Shown: one piece after another, positions 32,848 through 44,890 of the stretch
How positions within the stretch are numbered: the first letter of the stretch is position 1
How the letters are laid out: each line of letters opens with the position of its first letter
NCBI GenBank assembly: GCA_963921935.1
Contig: OY998182.1
Span: forward strand, 36,300,028-36,364,027
Direction: 5' to 3'
Source: Galeruca laticollis
Lineage: Eukaryota; Arthropoda; Insecta; Coleoptera; Chrysomelidae
DNA: 64,000 bases
Notes under the pieces: model-generated
The model's input: only the letters and a program-made list of their open reading frames with translations
Databases searched by the model: none
Told to the model about the DNA's origin: nothing
Made by a program: the position numbers and the translations under genes

Positions 32848-33690
32848 CCTTACCGAATGTTGGCAATCATTCCAGCAATGATAATTTTATTTGCTGCTGC
32901 TCTAAATAGTCCTGTGGTGGATGTTTCAAACCAGGTTCTTAAGTTCTGTAGCCAGGATATTCGTCTTCTTCCAAAGCATCTCCTGTCCTGCATTTTCACT
33001 GTAAGATCCGCTTTAGTAATTTGTATTTGGAATCGTTTTTCACGATGGGCCCCAGATATTCCAATTTTCAACATTTTACTGTGTTCATTTTGTATTTTTC
33101 TTTATTTAGTTTTTGGAGTATTTGGGTGTTTGATATTTTGTCCACCCATGATATTTTGAGGATTCTTCTATATATCCACCACTCGAATACCTCCAGTTTC
33201 TTTATTGTTGCCTCTGTTAAGGTCCAAGACTATTCCGTATAACAAGATGGAGAATACATAGCATCGGATCAGTCTGAGTGTTAATTTTAAATTCAAATTA
33301 TGTGTCTTGATTAATTTGGACATTTGATTGAAAGCTGCTCTTGCTTTTTCAATTCTTGTTTTTATTTCTTGTGAATGGTCCCATTGTTCATTTAGTACTG
33401 CGCCAAGGTATGTGTATGTTGACACTTATTCTACCGCTTTCTCATTGATGGTAAACTGTACTTTTCCAATTGTTTCTTTACCAATTACCATGACATTTGT
33501 TTTACTGGTGTTGACTTCTAGACCATATTTCTTAACTACTTCAACTACCCTGTCCAATAAATGCTGCAGTCCCTGTGCAGTGTCTGCAAATATGACAGTG
33601 TCACCCGCCTCTAAATGGCAAAAGTTGAATTGCAAATGATGCTCACCTCGCCTATGGTAAACTGGCATATGTTTGTCCTATGATATAAGC
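32848..33690 (-). pseudogene. RTE-like reverse transcriptase, C-terminal half
   Basis: Minus-strand fragments in order. First is DTVIFADTAQGLQHLLDRVV and KYGLEVNTSKTNVMVIGK (33668-33426). Next is YTYLGAVLNEQWDHSQEIK, RIEKARAAFNQMSKL and LIRCYVFSILLYG (33425-33168). Last is RRISWLQNLRTWFETSTTG and RAAANKIIIAGMIANIR (33074-32850). These are the RT active-site surroundings (the YADD box itself is altered to AGD), the thumb and the characteristic C-terminus of a common insect RTE-type element. Several frameshifts. Its 3' end abuts the Tc1 fragment. Confidence 0.8.
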
Positions 33691-34034
33691 AATATTTGGA
33701 TCCATCAGAATAGTACATTGGTTCATTATGCAAGATCCCAGTCCGCATGTAATACTAATAATAAAATAAAATAAAAAAAAAATTATATATTTCCTTTAAT
33801 AACAGAGATAATAAAATGAAGCAAAAAAGAAAAGTTTGCAAATAGATGAGGCTAAAATCGGCTATTAATTTTAACATGCTGTTATTGTTGGCATACTCCA
33901 CAGAGTGTTTCGATTTTTCAACAAAAAAAACATCCAAATGTATCAAATGGTCCAGAAAAAAAATTTAACAGTTTGCAAACCTTTTAGTGATGCGATCATT
34001 TTTGTGGGGTGTCTATTTTGTAATACTCAATATA
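33691..34034. other. Gene-free AT-rich spacer
   Basis: Nothing recognised. Confidence 0.3.
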
Positions 34035-34369
34035 CAGAGCAGTTGATTAATATGACCAAGTTCAGTAGCTCCCATGGTCCTTAGAGCTATCAATTTGAAA
34101 ATTTGGGGATTATAGCCATCATTGGTCTTCATATTCTAAAATTATCTACAATGTGTGCCACTTCAAAGTTAATTTTTTTTAAATGAAACATGCTGTATAT
34201 CACTCCATATGGTTGGTTGACAAAAATGGGTGGTAAATTAACAAAATAGGAATTTCAGGAGAATGGTGCAGAAAACAATAATTTTGTAGTACAACTAACA
34301 TACAAACAACAGTACTACTATACGTAACAGCGATAATATCTGTATTAAAATGTATTTCGTCTGTCTAGA

Positions 34370-34433
34370 AAACGCACAGGAGGCAGCTCTAGAGGAAGAT
34401 CACAAGAAGTATTGGGACTCAACAAACGTAAGG
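34370..34433 (+). other. Exon-like segment of unknown origin
   Basis: A TCTGTCTAG acceptor, an open acidic frame (NAQEAALEEDHKKYWDSTN) and an AACGTAAGG donor-like site. It is unlike nearby decayed sequence, but it sits inside the mariner arms and I cannot assign it. The phase fits an upstream exon ending in phase 1, which the Slimb exon does; that is a one-in-three coincidence. Confidence 0.2.
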
Positions 34434-34559
34434 AACATTGAGAGTTTGGAAAATTGTAAGTTATAAGTACAACCTACGAACAATACCTGCTGCATATAGG
34501 TATGTTTTATGTCGAAGATATTGCAGAAGATTGTAGTTCGATAAAAAAATTGTCATAAC

Positions 34560-35637
34560 ATAATTAGACATTTTTTTCAGTAATGCGTTCACAAAGCTTT
34601 ATAACTACTGATGTTCCTCAGCCAAAAATATCTTGTTGGTCTGGGTACAATTCTGTAGTAGAACCTTGGTAAATGAGAAAATCATCAATTTTATTCTCCA
34701 CGGCCAGGGTTTTCCCTTCACATGTCGATTTATATTAATTTTGCCTTTGAAGCGCAACATCTGCTCGTCAACACATAAGGCAGTTTCAAGAGGAAGCTCT
34801 GGCATCTCTCCTTCTCAAGTGTTATAGAAAGGACGAACTTTCCATAGCCGGTCTGTATTATTTGGTAGTTTTTCATGTACGTAATTTGAAAAATCTGTCA
34901 CGAGCCATGGACACTGCCACCATAGGAATTCTCAGTTTATGTTTCCAATAGCATCAAACCTTCATTTTCGGTTCATTAAACATGATCGAAAAGGAAAATG
35001 TATACATCAGTCTACAAACAACAAAAATAACCGAAATTTTACCAATGTCTCTATGTTGGTGCAAGACTTCTTCTCATCCGTCATTTTCGTCGCTAAGAAT
35101 GTCAATGTCAGAATCATCATTTTTTAAATATTCTAATAACTTTTCATAGATCAATCCTTTTCCTCTCATTTTGTACGCAAAAATCTGAAGCAAGGACATT
35201 TTTTAATTTTTCCAAAAAAAATATGTATATGTAATACTTATTCCACTTAGTCCTGATGTGCACTATAGTACACAACATTCAGGCAGCCAAAACACCAAAA
35301 TATTTTCAGAATTGTAATAAATTCGAGTAATAATATCAATAACTCAATATTTTCAAACTATTAACTATTTTTTAAGCACTATACTGCTCCGTAAAATTCA
35401 ACAACACAACGATAAACAAACAGATACATGATATTCGGTAAATGGCATCCTTCTCAAAACAATAACTGTATGTATATTCAATTTCTCAAGGATAGGTGGC
35501 AAAGCATATGCGAAATTTATAAAAGAGTCTACATGCAACCATGCTCGGTGGAAGGCAAGGATCAAAGTTGAATTTTAACCCGTTTATATATTTGATGAAA
35601 TGCTGTCCACGTAAGTGCACGCCAGGATCGAAAGGGT
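34560..35637 (-). pseudogene. piggyBac-like transposase, N-terminal half, copy 3
   Basis: On the minus strand the 5' terminus is near 35637 (CCCTTTCGATCCTGGCGTGC). An acidic N-terminus (DDSDIDILSDEND, about 35130-35080), a block reading IPMVAVSMARDRFFKL (about 34930) and the core start ELPLETALCVDEQMLRFKGK (34805 down) follow. This covers the first catalytic Asp region (DEQM). The C-terminal half is missing. Its insertion point splits the mariner transposase right after FLWGH. Confidence 0.65.
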
Positions 35638-35639
35638 TA

Positions 35640-36400
35640 TAGTGACCCCATAAAAATTATTTATTGAAATATGGTGACTTTGGTGGCCACTGTACTGTAG
35701 TTCCAGGAAATTGTTCATTCAGTTCACCATTAATTAATCGATTAACGTGAACAGGCGCACCATCAGGCAAAAACCACATCCTTTGACGTGTATGAAGTGC
35801 GATTTCTACCAATAAAAGAGGTAATTGGTTTACTGGCAAATATAAATAAATCTCAGCATTTGAACGATCCTCGAAAAAATAAGGTTCTACTACATATTCA
35901 CCAACAATACCTACCCACACATTAACAACCATCTATTTTGACTGTGTGTAACTATGTGATTTGGATTAGTTGATGAATATTATTAGTGAATGTTATGCCT
36001 GTTAAGATAAGACAACCATTTTTATAAAACGTGGCTTCATCTCCAAATACAACATAGTCGGAAAAAGTCCCTCTGTTTATTAATTTTTCGTAAAACACCT
36101 ACAAAATGATAGTCTCTTTCCAAAATCATCATCAGTTAATTCCAGTTGTAAATGAATGTGGTAAGGGTGCATTTTATTTTTGCCAAGTATTCTTTGTCCA
36201 CCGTAGTAAATCAGTTCTCATTCATTGAAAATACTCCTTACACTTGTGTGTGGGTTTTCGATAACTGCCAGCTAAACATTAATTTCAATTTCTTCTGTCA
36301 CTGAAGTATATGATCGTTCGTGATTTCCATAAATAACTGAATCCGTGCGATTGAATGGCTACGTCAATCTCTCCAAGATTGCTTTTGTAGGTTGTCAACT
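35640..36400 (-). pseudogene. Mariner-type (DUF4817 group) transposase fragment
   Basis: The minus strand reads NENELFTTVDKEYLAK-like text (about 36230), DYVVFGDEATFYKNG-like text near 36060 (first Asp) and MVVNVWVGIVGEYVVEPYFF (35932 on). Then come RQRMWFLPDGAPVHVNR (second Asp) and TTVQWPPKSPYFNK followed by FLWGH, where the third catalytic Asp of SPDL is changed to Tyr. It is cut by the piggyBac end at about 35637. Related to the copies at 47198 and 54508. Inactive. Confidence 0.75.
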
Positions 36401-37411
36401 TTCAGTTGCCCTAGTTCAAGATTTTCAAAACACCATAAAATATACCAAACCGCTAAGTCAAAAAACAATAATGTATCTATTATTAAGTCAAACATCAGTT
36501 TTTGACAAATAAATCATGACCAACGCACAATTAATTGTTAAATAATTAGATAGACACCTAATGAATGTTTTGCATTGGAAAATAAAAATATCTTAAGAAC
36601 TAATAATTTTAGGTATATGGAACGATTAATAATAAAGAAGTACGTTGGTAGTTATTTTCCATACTCTCATAAAAAAAAACTGAGAAAATAATGTATTTGT
36701 ATTTTGATTCACCCTGTATCAGATTCAATAATATTAACCAAATAAATAATTTTCTAGAATTTTGACTAATACTCGAATGTTTTGGCCATAACAGATCTTC
36801 ATTCTTGAATTTATTTTACATTGTACAGGGTATTGAACTTGTTACGATTTTTATGGAAAACTGGTTATAACTTTTTTAATAGCCCGTAGAACACATCATA
36901 AGCCTAATAGTCAAGAAGATTCCAAATAAGGAGAGATATACAGGATGTTTCATTTAAAAAAAATGTAACTTTGATATGGCACAGCATTCTGAAACAACAT
37001 GTAACATTGTAAATAATTTTAGAATGTGAAGACTAATGATGGCTATAATCCCCCAAATTTTCAAATTGATATCTCAAAGGACATAGGAGGTACTGAACTT
37101 TATCACACTAATCAATCCCCTTGTTTATAAGATTAAAAAATAAAATTAACCTTCATAAACTTGTAGTCAAAATTTACATTAAATACCGAACGGGGTCCAA
37201 ATGTACCCCAACATTTTTTTGGCTTTTTATTTTTTTATGTTATAATTAGGAAATATTAAAAATAAAACACATTCTGCTTATAAGAAAATATATTTTTACA
37301 TAAAAAAGTTGTCAACATTTTCAAAAAATAATATGAAATGATTAGAAATAATAAAAACAAAAATAATTGTGAAAAAAGAACAAGTATTTTAATAACATTT
37401 TAAATAATGAT

Positions 37412-37525
37412 TTAATTAGTGTTTTAAATGAAACTCACGGTTTTTAGTTAATACCACAATATGATAAAAATTGTTGAAAATTCTAAAAAATTGACAATTG
37501 TTTCGATAAATCAATATCATCATTT
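37412..37525. repeat. Half-copy of the 39.1-39.3 kb palindrome
   Basis: AATTAGTGTTTTAAATGAAA through GACAATTGTTTCGATAAA repeats one arm of the 39107-39310 palindrome in direct orientation, about 1.7 kb away, near the left end of the same piggyBac element. Confidence 0.85.
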
Positions 37526-37559
37526 AATTATCACACTTGTTACCAACTAGTATATTTTT

Positions 37560-40500
37560 TGAATGTTCTGCACATATGAACTGATTGCACCGAATAGAAA
37601 ACTTTCAAGATTTCCTGTCCGTCTGTCGCATAAGAAACATCGCTGCTTTCTGCCAATAACGGGAACAGGTTGTTCGTTCCTTACGTTTAATTCTGGCAAA
37701 ATGGTTAACATGGATTATTTTATACTGGAATGTAACGACTTGTCATTTTGGTATCTACGAATTATGTTTTTCCTAATTAACTCTTGGCCCAACTCCAACA
37801 AAAACATTCTCCTATCCAAGCGATTTTTTTCCAATCTGGATTTTTCAACAACATCCAAAGTTTATAGGCGTTGATGTCACCTATGTCCAGCAGCTGAAAA
37901 GATATTGCCATTCAGCCACCTATTACTTTTTCTTTGTGTCGTGAATTCATTCGCTAATTTATCTGTTTTGTCCGCTGCACCCTGCTGCTTTATTGTATTG
38001 TAAGATAATGTCTGGTTTATAATCAGTTTTTTATCCACTTATTTTGTCATCGTTATGTTCTGTCGATAAAAGAATAACTGCCGCATTTTTTTTTGGGACG
38101 TAGGAAACTTGAAACGTTAACTTTGCTGTTAACATTTCAAGAAATAATTTTACTAAATAATTTCTCAAAGAAGTTTAATTTTTTGGTGGAATATCCGTCA
38201 CGTATTTCCAGTTTAATTGTGAAATAAAACTACTTTGAAATTTTATCGAAAATTCCTTTGTGGTGTAATAGTCGTAAAGTCTATTCGGGTAAAGTAAGGG
38301 TTATCGATATCGGATTTCTGACTGGAACGGCATAGAATTCTGAGATTTTGCCGAGATCGTAAGAATTGTGCAGTAATTCGAAGGTACCAAGGGCAATTTT
38401 ATAGAATTATAAATTAACATCTTGGCAGGGGAATCAGCTGGATCACTGGTATGTTATAAATTTAAATGTTTAGAACCTAATTTATAGTGGTTAAAGGATT
38501 ATAATATTTCAACATTTGTCGAGTTATACAAAATGGCTACAAAAATTATTGGGATGTCACATATTCTTAATATATTTTTCTCAGTTTTTTTTTTAAATAA
38601 GATTATTTACTTTAACGTTAATTATATATGTTTGTCTAGAACGAATCCTTAAGCTAAGTTAGGTTTATTGTATAATTGTAAGTTTAACATATGTATCTGG
38701 ACAGATATCAAAGTATATCTCATATAAAAATTTGTTTGTAACATACAGTTTAATATTGTAGCGTAATTCCGGGATCACACATCCCTATGTGATTTTAATT
38801 TTTGGAAATCAGACTATCTAATTGACACAATTTCTGGGGCCAGTAACTAACGGAAGTCAGTAATACCTGGGCTGGACTTTCCTAAGCATTTAGTTTACCA
38901 TAGAACTCAAGTTTGACCTGGACTGAATGGAGTGACCAACATAGATGCCTTCATAAATTCCAGATAAGTTCTTTGTGATCATAAAAAGGCTTCACCTATT
39001 TCTACGACTCAAAATGTCTGTATTATACATATAAGTATTCACTATATAAAGGTTTACTAACACCTTCTCCATTTTTGTATCATTTCTTTTCATTTCATTA
39101 TATTTACATATTAGTGTTTTTAAATGAAATCACGGTCTCTAGTTAATTCCACAATATAATACAAGTTATTGAAAATTCTAAAAAATTGACAATTGTTTCG
39201 ATAAAGCAATATCATCGAAACAATTGTCCATTTTTTAGAATTTTGAATAACTTATATTATATTGTGGAATTAACTAGAGACCGTGAGTTTCATTTAAAAA
39301 CACTAATATGAGCATATTCCACGAAGTAAGGGTCGAGACAGTCAATTTCATATTTATATATGTTCTTAAATAGTTGTATTATTTACTACACAGGAACATG
39401 GCCTTCAGCATTACTAAATAATTTCTTTTTTAAGCATCAGTTGAAAGTTGGCTGATTGTGTATTTGATTTATTTCTAACTTTGTTTAGGAACCAAAGTTA
39501 GTGGCGCCCTTAATTTCATTTCCTCGTTTTTTATCATTATAACTTCTATATAAAATTTTCTATCTACATATCCTTCAGATAACCAAGCCCTGAGAACTGG
39601 CTTTGTTGTCTCCAAATACACTCTTAGTTTGGCACGAATCTACGGTCTACTCTTTTCAAAATTTTTCTTTCATACAACCCTGAGAGTAGAGTAGTTTTTG
39701 TTTCAAACTAATGTTTTATTTTCTATAAAAGCAAACATGCTTGAAAAGTCCTTCCTTAATTCTTGCTGGAAGTAGTTCTTTTGGAATATAAGGTTTATTT
39801 TTTCGCAGTGTACCACACAAGGTAAGGTTTTTATCTAAAAGCTTATTAGCTAACTCAATACTGGTCAATAGTTATTCCAGGTCTATCACTACCCTTTGTC
39901 CTTGGCCTTTCTCCGGTTCGTTACCTACTTTGCTTAAAATTATTATTCTGTAATAAAAATCTACATTTTTTTCATGAAAAAACTTACCTAAATATGGTTA
40001 CATATTCGCTGTATATGCCGAACTACAATCATCCAGTGCCCAAATTTTTAAGCTGTCCGGCTTACTCTTCATGTAAACCCGAAAAGGAGCCTTGCCTCGG
40101 AATGGGACTAACTCATCATCCACGCACAAGTCTTCAGATGGATTAAAAGATTTCTTACAATTTGTTACAAAACCATCTGTGATTGGGGCAAATTTGTTAG
40201 TAAGTTTTCTTTCTCCTCTTGTTACAAAGTGTCGAATAGAAAGCACATAATCTGTTGCGAGACAAGGCAGATGATACTAGAGGCTGATATAAAGTTGGAT
40301 CTTGGTTCCATAGTAGTATTGGCCCTTTAGCAGCGTGCTGGCTTCAAAAATAAAAAGCAAATCAATAAATGCTTCAAGTTCTTCTTGCACAAAAGGAGAA
40401 AAGGCCTTCTCATTTCTCGCATAATATGATTCGGCTTTTCTATTTGTCTCCAATAAATCACATCTATAATATCTTGTGAAAAAAATAGTTCAAAATCTTC

Positions 40501-40746
40501 TTTTATGGTGGAAAATTGGGAACTATATCTAGTCAAACCTGGTGAAACCTTTTGAATATTACATTTTCGTGTCTTGATCTTCATAGTAAAAAGAACCTTT
40601 GCCCACACACTATCATCTATAGACGAATAAGTTGGATGATCAATATAAAAGTTTACTGACGGGCCTACTTCATCTGCAGAATCTGTCGACTCATTTTTCC
40701 TATTACTAACTTGTAAAACGTCATCTATCTCATCAGTTTCAGTCAC
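37560..40746 (-). pseudogene. piggyBac-like transposase, copy 4, interrupted
   Basis: N-terminal part at 40746-40327 (acidic start MTETDEIDDVLQVSN, then YSSQFSTIKEDFELFFSQDII and DVIYWRQIEKPNHIM). The core part is at 40246-39998 (TNKFAPITDGFVTNCKKSF, NPSEDLCVDDELVPFRGKAP with the first Asp region, then KIWALDDCSSAYTANM). Further decayed core text lies toward 38000, and a Cys-rich end (RCFLCDRRTG-like) near 37650. Internal insertions and frameshifts inactivate it. The family acts at TTAA and leaves no footprint. Confidence 0.75.
39107..39310. repeat. Near-perfect 204-bp palindrome (MITE-like)
   Basis: Arms of about 97 bp run from CATATTAGTGTTTTTAAATG inward to ACAATTGTTTCGAT, with only four or five differences and a spacer of a few bases. 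There is no ORF. Such arms would extrude a hairpin. Confidence 0.9.
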
Positions 40747-41689
40747 TATGTCAGTCTCCTCAATATAACTTGCACATTCTCTAGCGCTAAATCATTAAAA
40801 CAAGTGTCGTAATATCGCCGAGAGTTTTTTGTCAGTTAGCTTATTTTCATTTCGAAACTTCCGTCGTTTACTCATTTTCATTAACGCGAACTCGACAATC
40901 ACTGTAAACGTGACTAAACACACTAAAATTATACTGAGATAAATACGTGCACAAAGCCAATATTAAATAAATTGGGAATCCCGAGAGCGTTGACGCCAAG
41001 ACAGGGGGAATCCCCGTCGTTTGAACAATTTGGAGTTTATTTGTACCCCGGTTGGTTTTTAACGTAGGCAAAATTTATACCTGTCGTTACATACCGAGCG
41101 GGGTGCAGCTGGACCCCAAGCAACAAAACTATAGTTACAATAAAAAGCAATTTATTCAAAATTTTGTATTTCAATTTGTATATTTAAGAAACATAGCTCG
41201 AGGGAAATTTAGAAAAAGATATTTTAGAAAATATACCCAGAAACTCATGTGTGGGGTACGGCCGTACCCCGCTCGTATTTATGAAGGTTAATAATATTTT
41301 ACCCCCTTCAAAGTAATCACCCTTTTGCAAGCGTTTTGTCAAACCCTCCTAGTACCAATGCTCTACAGAGCATCTTGCTCGCAATGGGTAGAAAATTACA
41401 CTTTGAACTTTAGTAAAACAATATAAGCATCCACAAATCTACAAGAATATCTTTTTGCATTAAGAATATCTTTTTGCATTAATAAAATGAAAAGTAATAG
41501 TAAATAAAGAGAAATCACAACATTTTAATTTTTTACACTCTCTTCCTGTTTACATTAACATAGTTAAAAATCCACCATCAAAATGTGTTGAATATGTAAA
41601 AAGGCATCTAAATTCTGATAAATATTGAAGAGATCGTATAAAGAGAAAACGAAAACAAACATACCTGAAGATGAGTGGTTTGACTGACT

Positions 41690-42600
41690 ACTTTGCAGAA
41701 ATGGTTACAAAATATCATTATATTAGAGAGTAATCATTCCAATTCGGATATTTTTCAATGTTCCCTGTTATGTCTTGAACTAGATGAAACATTTAAACAA
41801 TCAAATTCGAACAGTACGAAGAATAATAAAACAGCTACACCATTCCAAACACAATTACACAAACATACCCAACTCCTAAAAACAAACCACAGAAGACTCA
41901 AATTTGAACAGTAAGAGGAATAAAACAAAATAGAAGCGCCACATACAGCTCCAAAGGCCACAATCACAGACCAATACCTACTTTAAAAATTACTGCAAAC
42001 AGAGCTGTGAAGACTAAAAATAAACTTAACACTTGACCTAAAGTAATGTTCCACTGAAGAAATCTCATCAGGACAATAGCAAAGCTTTCAAGCTAGCAAA
42101 ATATTACTTATAATAAAACTACTAATTTTGATTGTTAGTTGATAAACATCATAAAAAACAATCAGTAGTATCAACAATGAAGATTACTAAGAAACTGTCC
42201 AATTGGCCAAAAATAAGGTCCTACTAGAGAAATCTCATCAGGACACTAGCAAATCTTTCAAGCCCCTAAAATAATACTTATAGAACTACTAATTTTGATT
42301 ATTTAATAAACATAATAAAAGCAATTGTATTAACAATTCCAATGCTCCCTGGTATGTCTCAAACTAGATGATACATCAAGGCCTACAAATTCGAACAATA
42401 CGGGGAATAATACAACAGAGAAGCCATATACAGCGCCAATCACACGTCAATACCCTACTAGACCACCGAAGACTAAATATAAACTGGCCAATTGACCAAA
42501 AGTAAGGTCCTACCGGAGAAATCTCATCAGGATACAAACGAAGCTTTCAAACCACCAAAATAATACTTTGTTATTTAATAAACAGAATAATAACATTTGC
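41690..42600. repeat. Complex tandem repeat, ~590-bp higher-order unit
   Basis: The block GAAATCTCATCAGGA...AGCTTTCAA occurs at about 42058, 42229 and 42517. The block CCCTG.TATGTCT..AACTAG occurs at about 41763 and 42347, giving a ~590-bp step, with an extra copy of the second half inserted between. Short frames across it are artefacts of the repeat. Confidence 0.75.
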
Positions 42601-43960
42601 AGTAGTATAATCAACAATCAAATTGTATAACCACACAGAGCGAATTTTGTTAATAAAACGAGTAGTTAATTTGACTTTTCCATGCTGGAATGCCCGGATT
42701 TGCTGTTAGTACCTGGTGTCAGATGAAATTCTATTTCCACATCAACAAATAATGCTGCTGGAGCTCACAGAGTGTTTGGATGTAGTAATTATAAAGTGAG
42801 GTATTTTGATTGTACCCTATTGTCGATGTCAATTATATCTTCCAAAGCTGCTTTCCACATTTATTTTCATTGTTTTTAAAGAATGATTTATTTTAAACCA
42901 TTTATATTTTTAAATGTTTCATATTAATTCATATATTATCCATTCCTTGATATGTAGATAATTTCAAATATAATAACAAATTTTTTATTGTGATGAATGG
43001 TGTATGCATATTTACAAATACATATAATTCTCATTATATCTTATCATCTACGTGATGGTGTAATAGTGAGAACAAAGTTTTTTTTCAATTATAGTGGAAG
43101 CAAATTTATAAGATAACTTGCAACAGTCATCTGGAATGAGTGCTTCCTATATTCCTAATCCTAATATCATAAATTAGGTTTTTTTGATTTGATGAAATAT
43201 GGAATTCACCATAGTTTTATTTCAACTATTTTTATATTTTTTCCCCTACGTTCAACAATATATTTTTGCATTGAATTTTTATATCTTCAGCAATATCTAA
43301 ACTTCAAATTTTGAATGGCCATTCCTCTTGGTTTGCACACTGCGAAAACAGTGACAAACCGAAAATAAATCTTTCCCTCTTGGTTTGCTCATTATATTTC
43401 TTACCACAATCATTAGACTAAGTTTTAAACTTGCTTTTATAATTTGGTTTATTCAATCACCATTTTAAAATTTTATTCAGTTTATGTAGGTACTATTAAA
43501 AATGTTAAACAAGGTTGGAATTACTTGAATCGTTGGTGATATTCATACTAAACACACTATTTACTGCCGCCACTAAATTAGTTTACCTTTGGTCTCTTGA
43601 AGACGATAACTTGGTTATTGAAACGCGTGTCAGACAGTGTGCGAGTTTTGGTGTAGGGTGGTAAAAAGTGTATTCAGTGAGGATTTTTAACTAATTTTAT
43701 TATTGTTTAGTGAAATTCACAAACGTTTAAATAAAGAAAAAAGATCTTATAGACTTTATAATTTATTACATGAAAAATCATTAATTTGGGTTTGTGAGTA
43801 ATCTACTTTGGCGACTTAATTTAATATGAAAAAATATGTAGATCAAAAAGAATAACTTGGTTTTAGAAATTCACTGGCCGTAAAATTGCATATTTGGTAA
43901 AATGAAAAAATCTACATAAGAAAAAATTAGAAAGCTCGTTAATGGTCTAACATAATGACT
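42601..43960. other. Gene-free stretch with a short conserved-looking hairpin
   Basis: Mostly AT-rich. At 43606-43630, GACGATAACTTGGTTATTG forms a small hairpin beside GAAACGCGTGTCAGACAGTG. It looks like a retroelement leader rather than host sequence, but I cannot assign it. Confidence 0.3.
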
Positions 43961-43967
43961 TTTTACT

Positions 43968-44890
43968 GTGCCAAACATCGTTTTTGTATTGCATAAAATA
44001 AACCATAGAAATAACAAAAAATTGATGAACGAAAAAGAAAGCAAAAATTTTATTGCGTCATTTTTTAACAAACTTAAAATGAATAACGCGTATTACCTCT
44101 TCTTACTAGGTATAGGCCTCGACAGAACCTACAAACAATACCTGAATAATACTGCAGCTAAAGTCCATACACGTAACAACATACAGAAGCTATATAGCTC
44201 AACTTGGGGCGCCACTGCTACTATGTTCCGGAGCTCGGTTTTAGGACTTGTTTATAGTGCTGTGGAATATGAGGCACCCGTGTGGCTGAATAGCCACCAT
44301 ATATGGCAAATGGATGTACAGCTGAACCAATAGATGCGCGTTATTACAGGGTGTATCAAATCAACACCAACAAATTGGCTCTCAACACTAAGCTACATCG
44401 CTCCTCCACATCTTAGAATCAATACATAAAAATCATAGAATATCAGCACTTGCACATCCACCAAGACATTGCCAGCACCTCTTTCCGAATGCTAAAATCT
44501 CGCAGACCACTGGTGAGGACAGCAGATGAACTGTATAATGACAATTTTAATATCGAAGAGGAATGGTCAGAGGAGTGGAAGCAGCCTACAACAGAATCTG
44601 CACTAGCAATGGAAGAACCATTGACTTTTTGTATAAATGGGGAAAATTGACATCTTCTCAGTGTGATTGTGGTAACCCGCGTCAAACCATGTCTCACATA
44701 GTTCAGGAGTGGGCGAAGAACCTGGACATTGCGCTGTTTCCTATTTATACATTTCTTTATAAACTATTTTCAGTATATCCCTTTAATATTTTTATGTTTA
44801 TATAAGATTTGTATTGGTTAGTTCATGTTTGTGTACGTATTTTAAAATTTTGAGAATAACTCCATGTATGTGCCATACAATAAATAAATA
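43968..44890 (+). pseudogene. RT C-terminal region and 3' end of a non-LTR element
   Basis: Plus-strand text: GIGLDRTYKQYLNNTAAK, RNNIQKLYSSTWGATATMFR and SAVEYEAPVWLNSHH (thumb, to 44333). Then, in other frames, CIKSTPTNWLSTLSYIAPP and a terminal Cys/His motif (SSQCDCGNPRQTMSHIV near 44655-44705). An AATAAATAAATA tail lies at 44879-44890. This is the C-terminal architecture of a common arthropod Jockey-like RT without RNase H. The catalytic palm is missing, so the copy is 5'-truncated near 43968-44090. Confidence 0.75.

Larger units (their letters stand above)
34035..37123 (-). mobile_element. Mariner-type element with ~180-bp TIRs, invaded by piggyBac
   Basis: The left arm (about 34040-34215) and right arm (about 36935-37118) are inverted copies; shared phrases include ATCAATTTGAAAATTTGGGG and GATTATAGCCATCATT. 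Each arm ends next to a TA-rich site. A mariner-type transposase fragment lies inside at 35657-36400, and a piggyBac 5' half at about 34560-35637 interrupts it. Confidence 0.7.
37150..41287 (-). mobile_element. piggyBac-like transposon copy 4, 4.14 kb, TTAA ends
   Basis: TTAA at 37146-37149 and 41288-41291. Terminal repeats are CCTTCATAAA and TTTATGAAGG. Just inside each end is a CCGARCGGGGT...ACCCC motif (37183-37212; 41092-41118); the extreme right end has a GGGGTACGGCCGTACCCC hairpin. It is longer than usual because it holds additional sequence, including a palindromic MITE at 39107-39310. Confidence 0.9.

Noticed and set aside
43606..43680. GATAACTTGGTTATTG hairpin as a possible regulatory RNA or attachment site
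   Set aside because: Short and isolated. More likely a leader fragment of a mobile element; I cannot tie it to a specific family.
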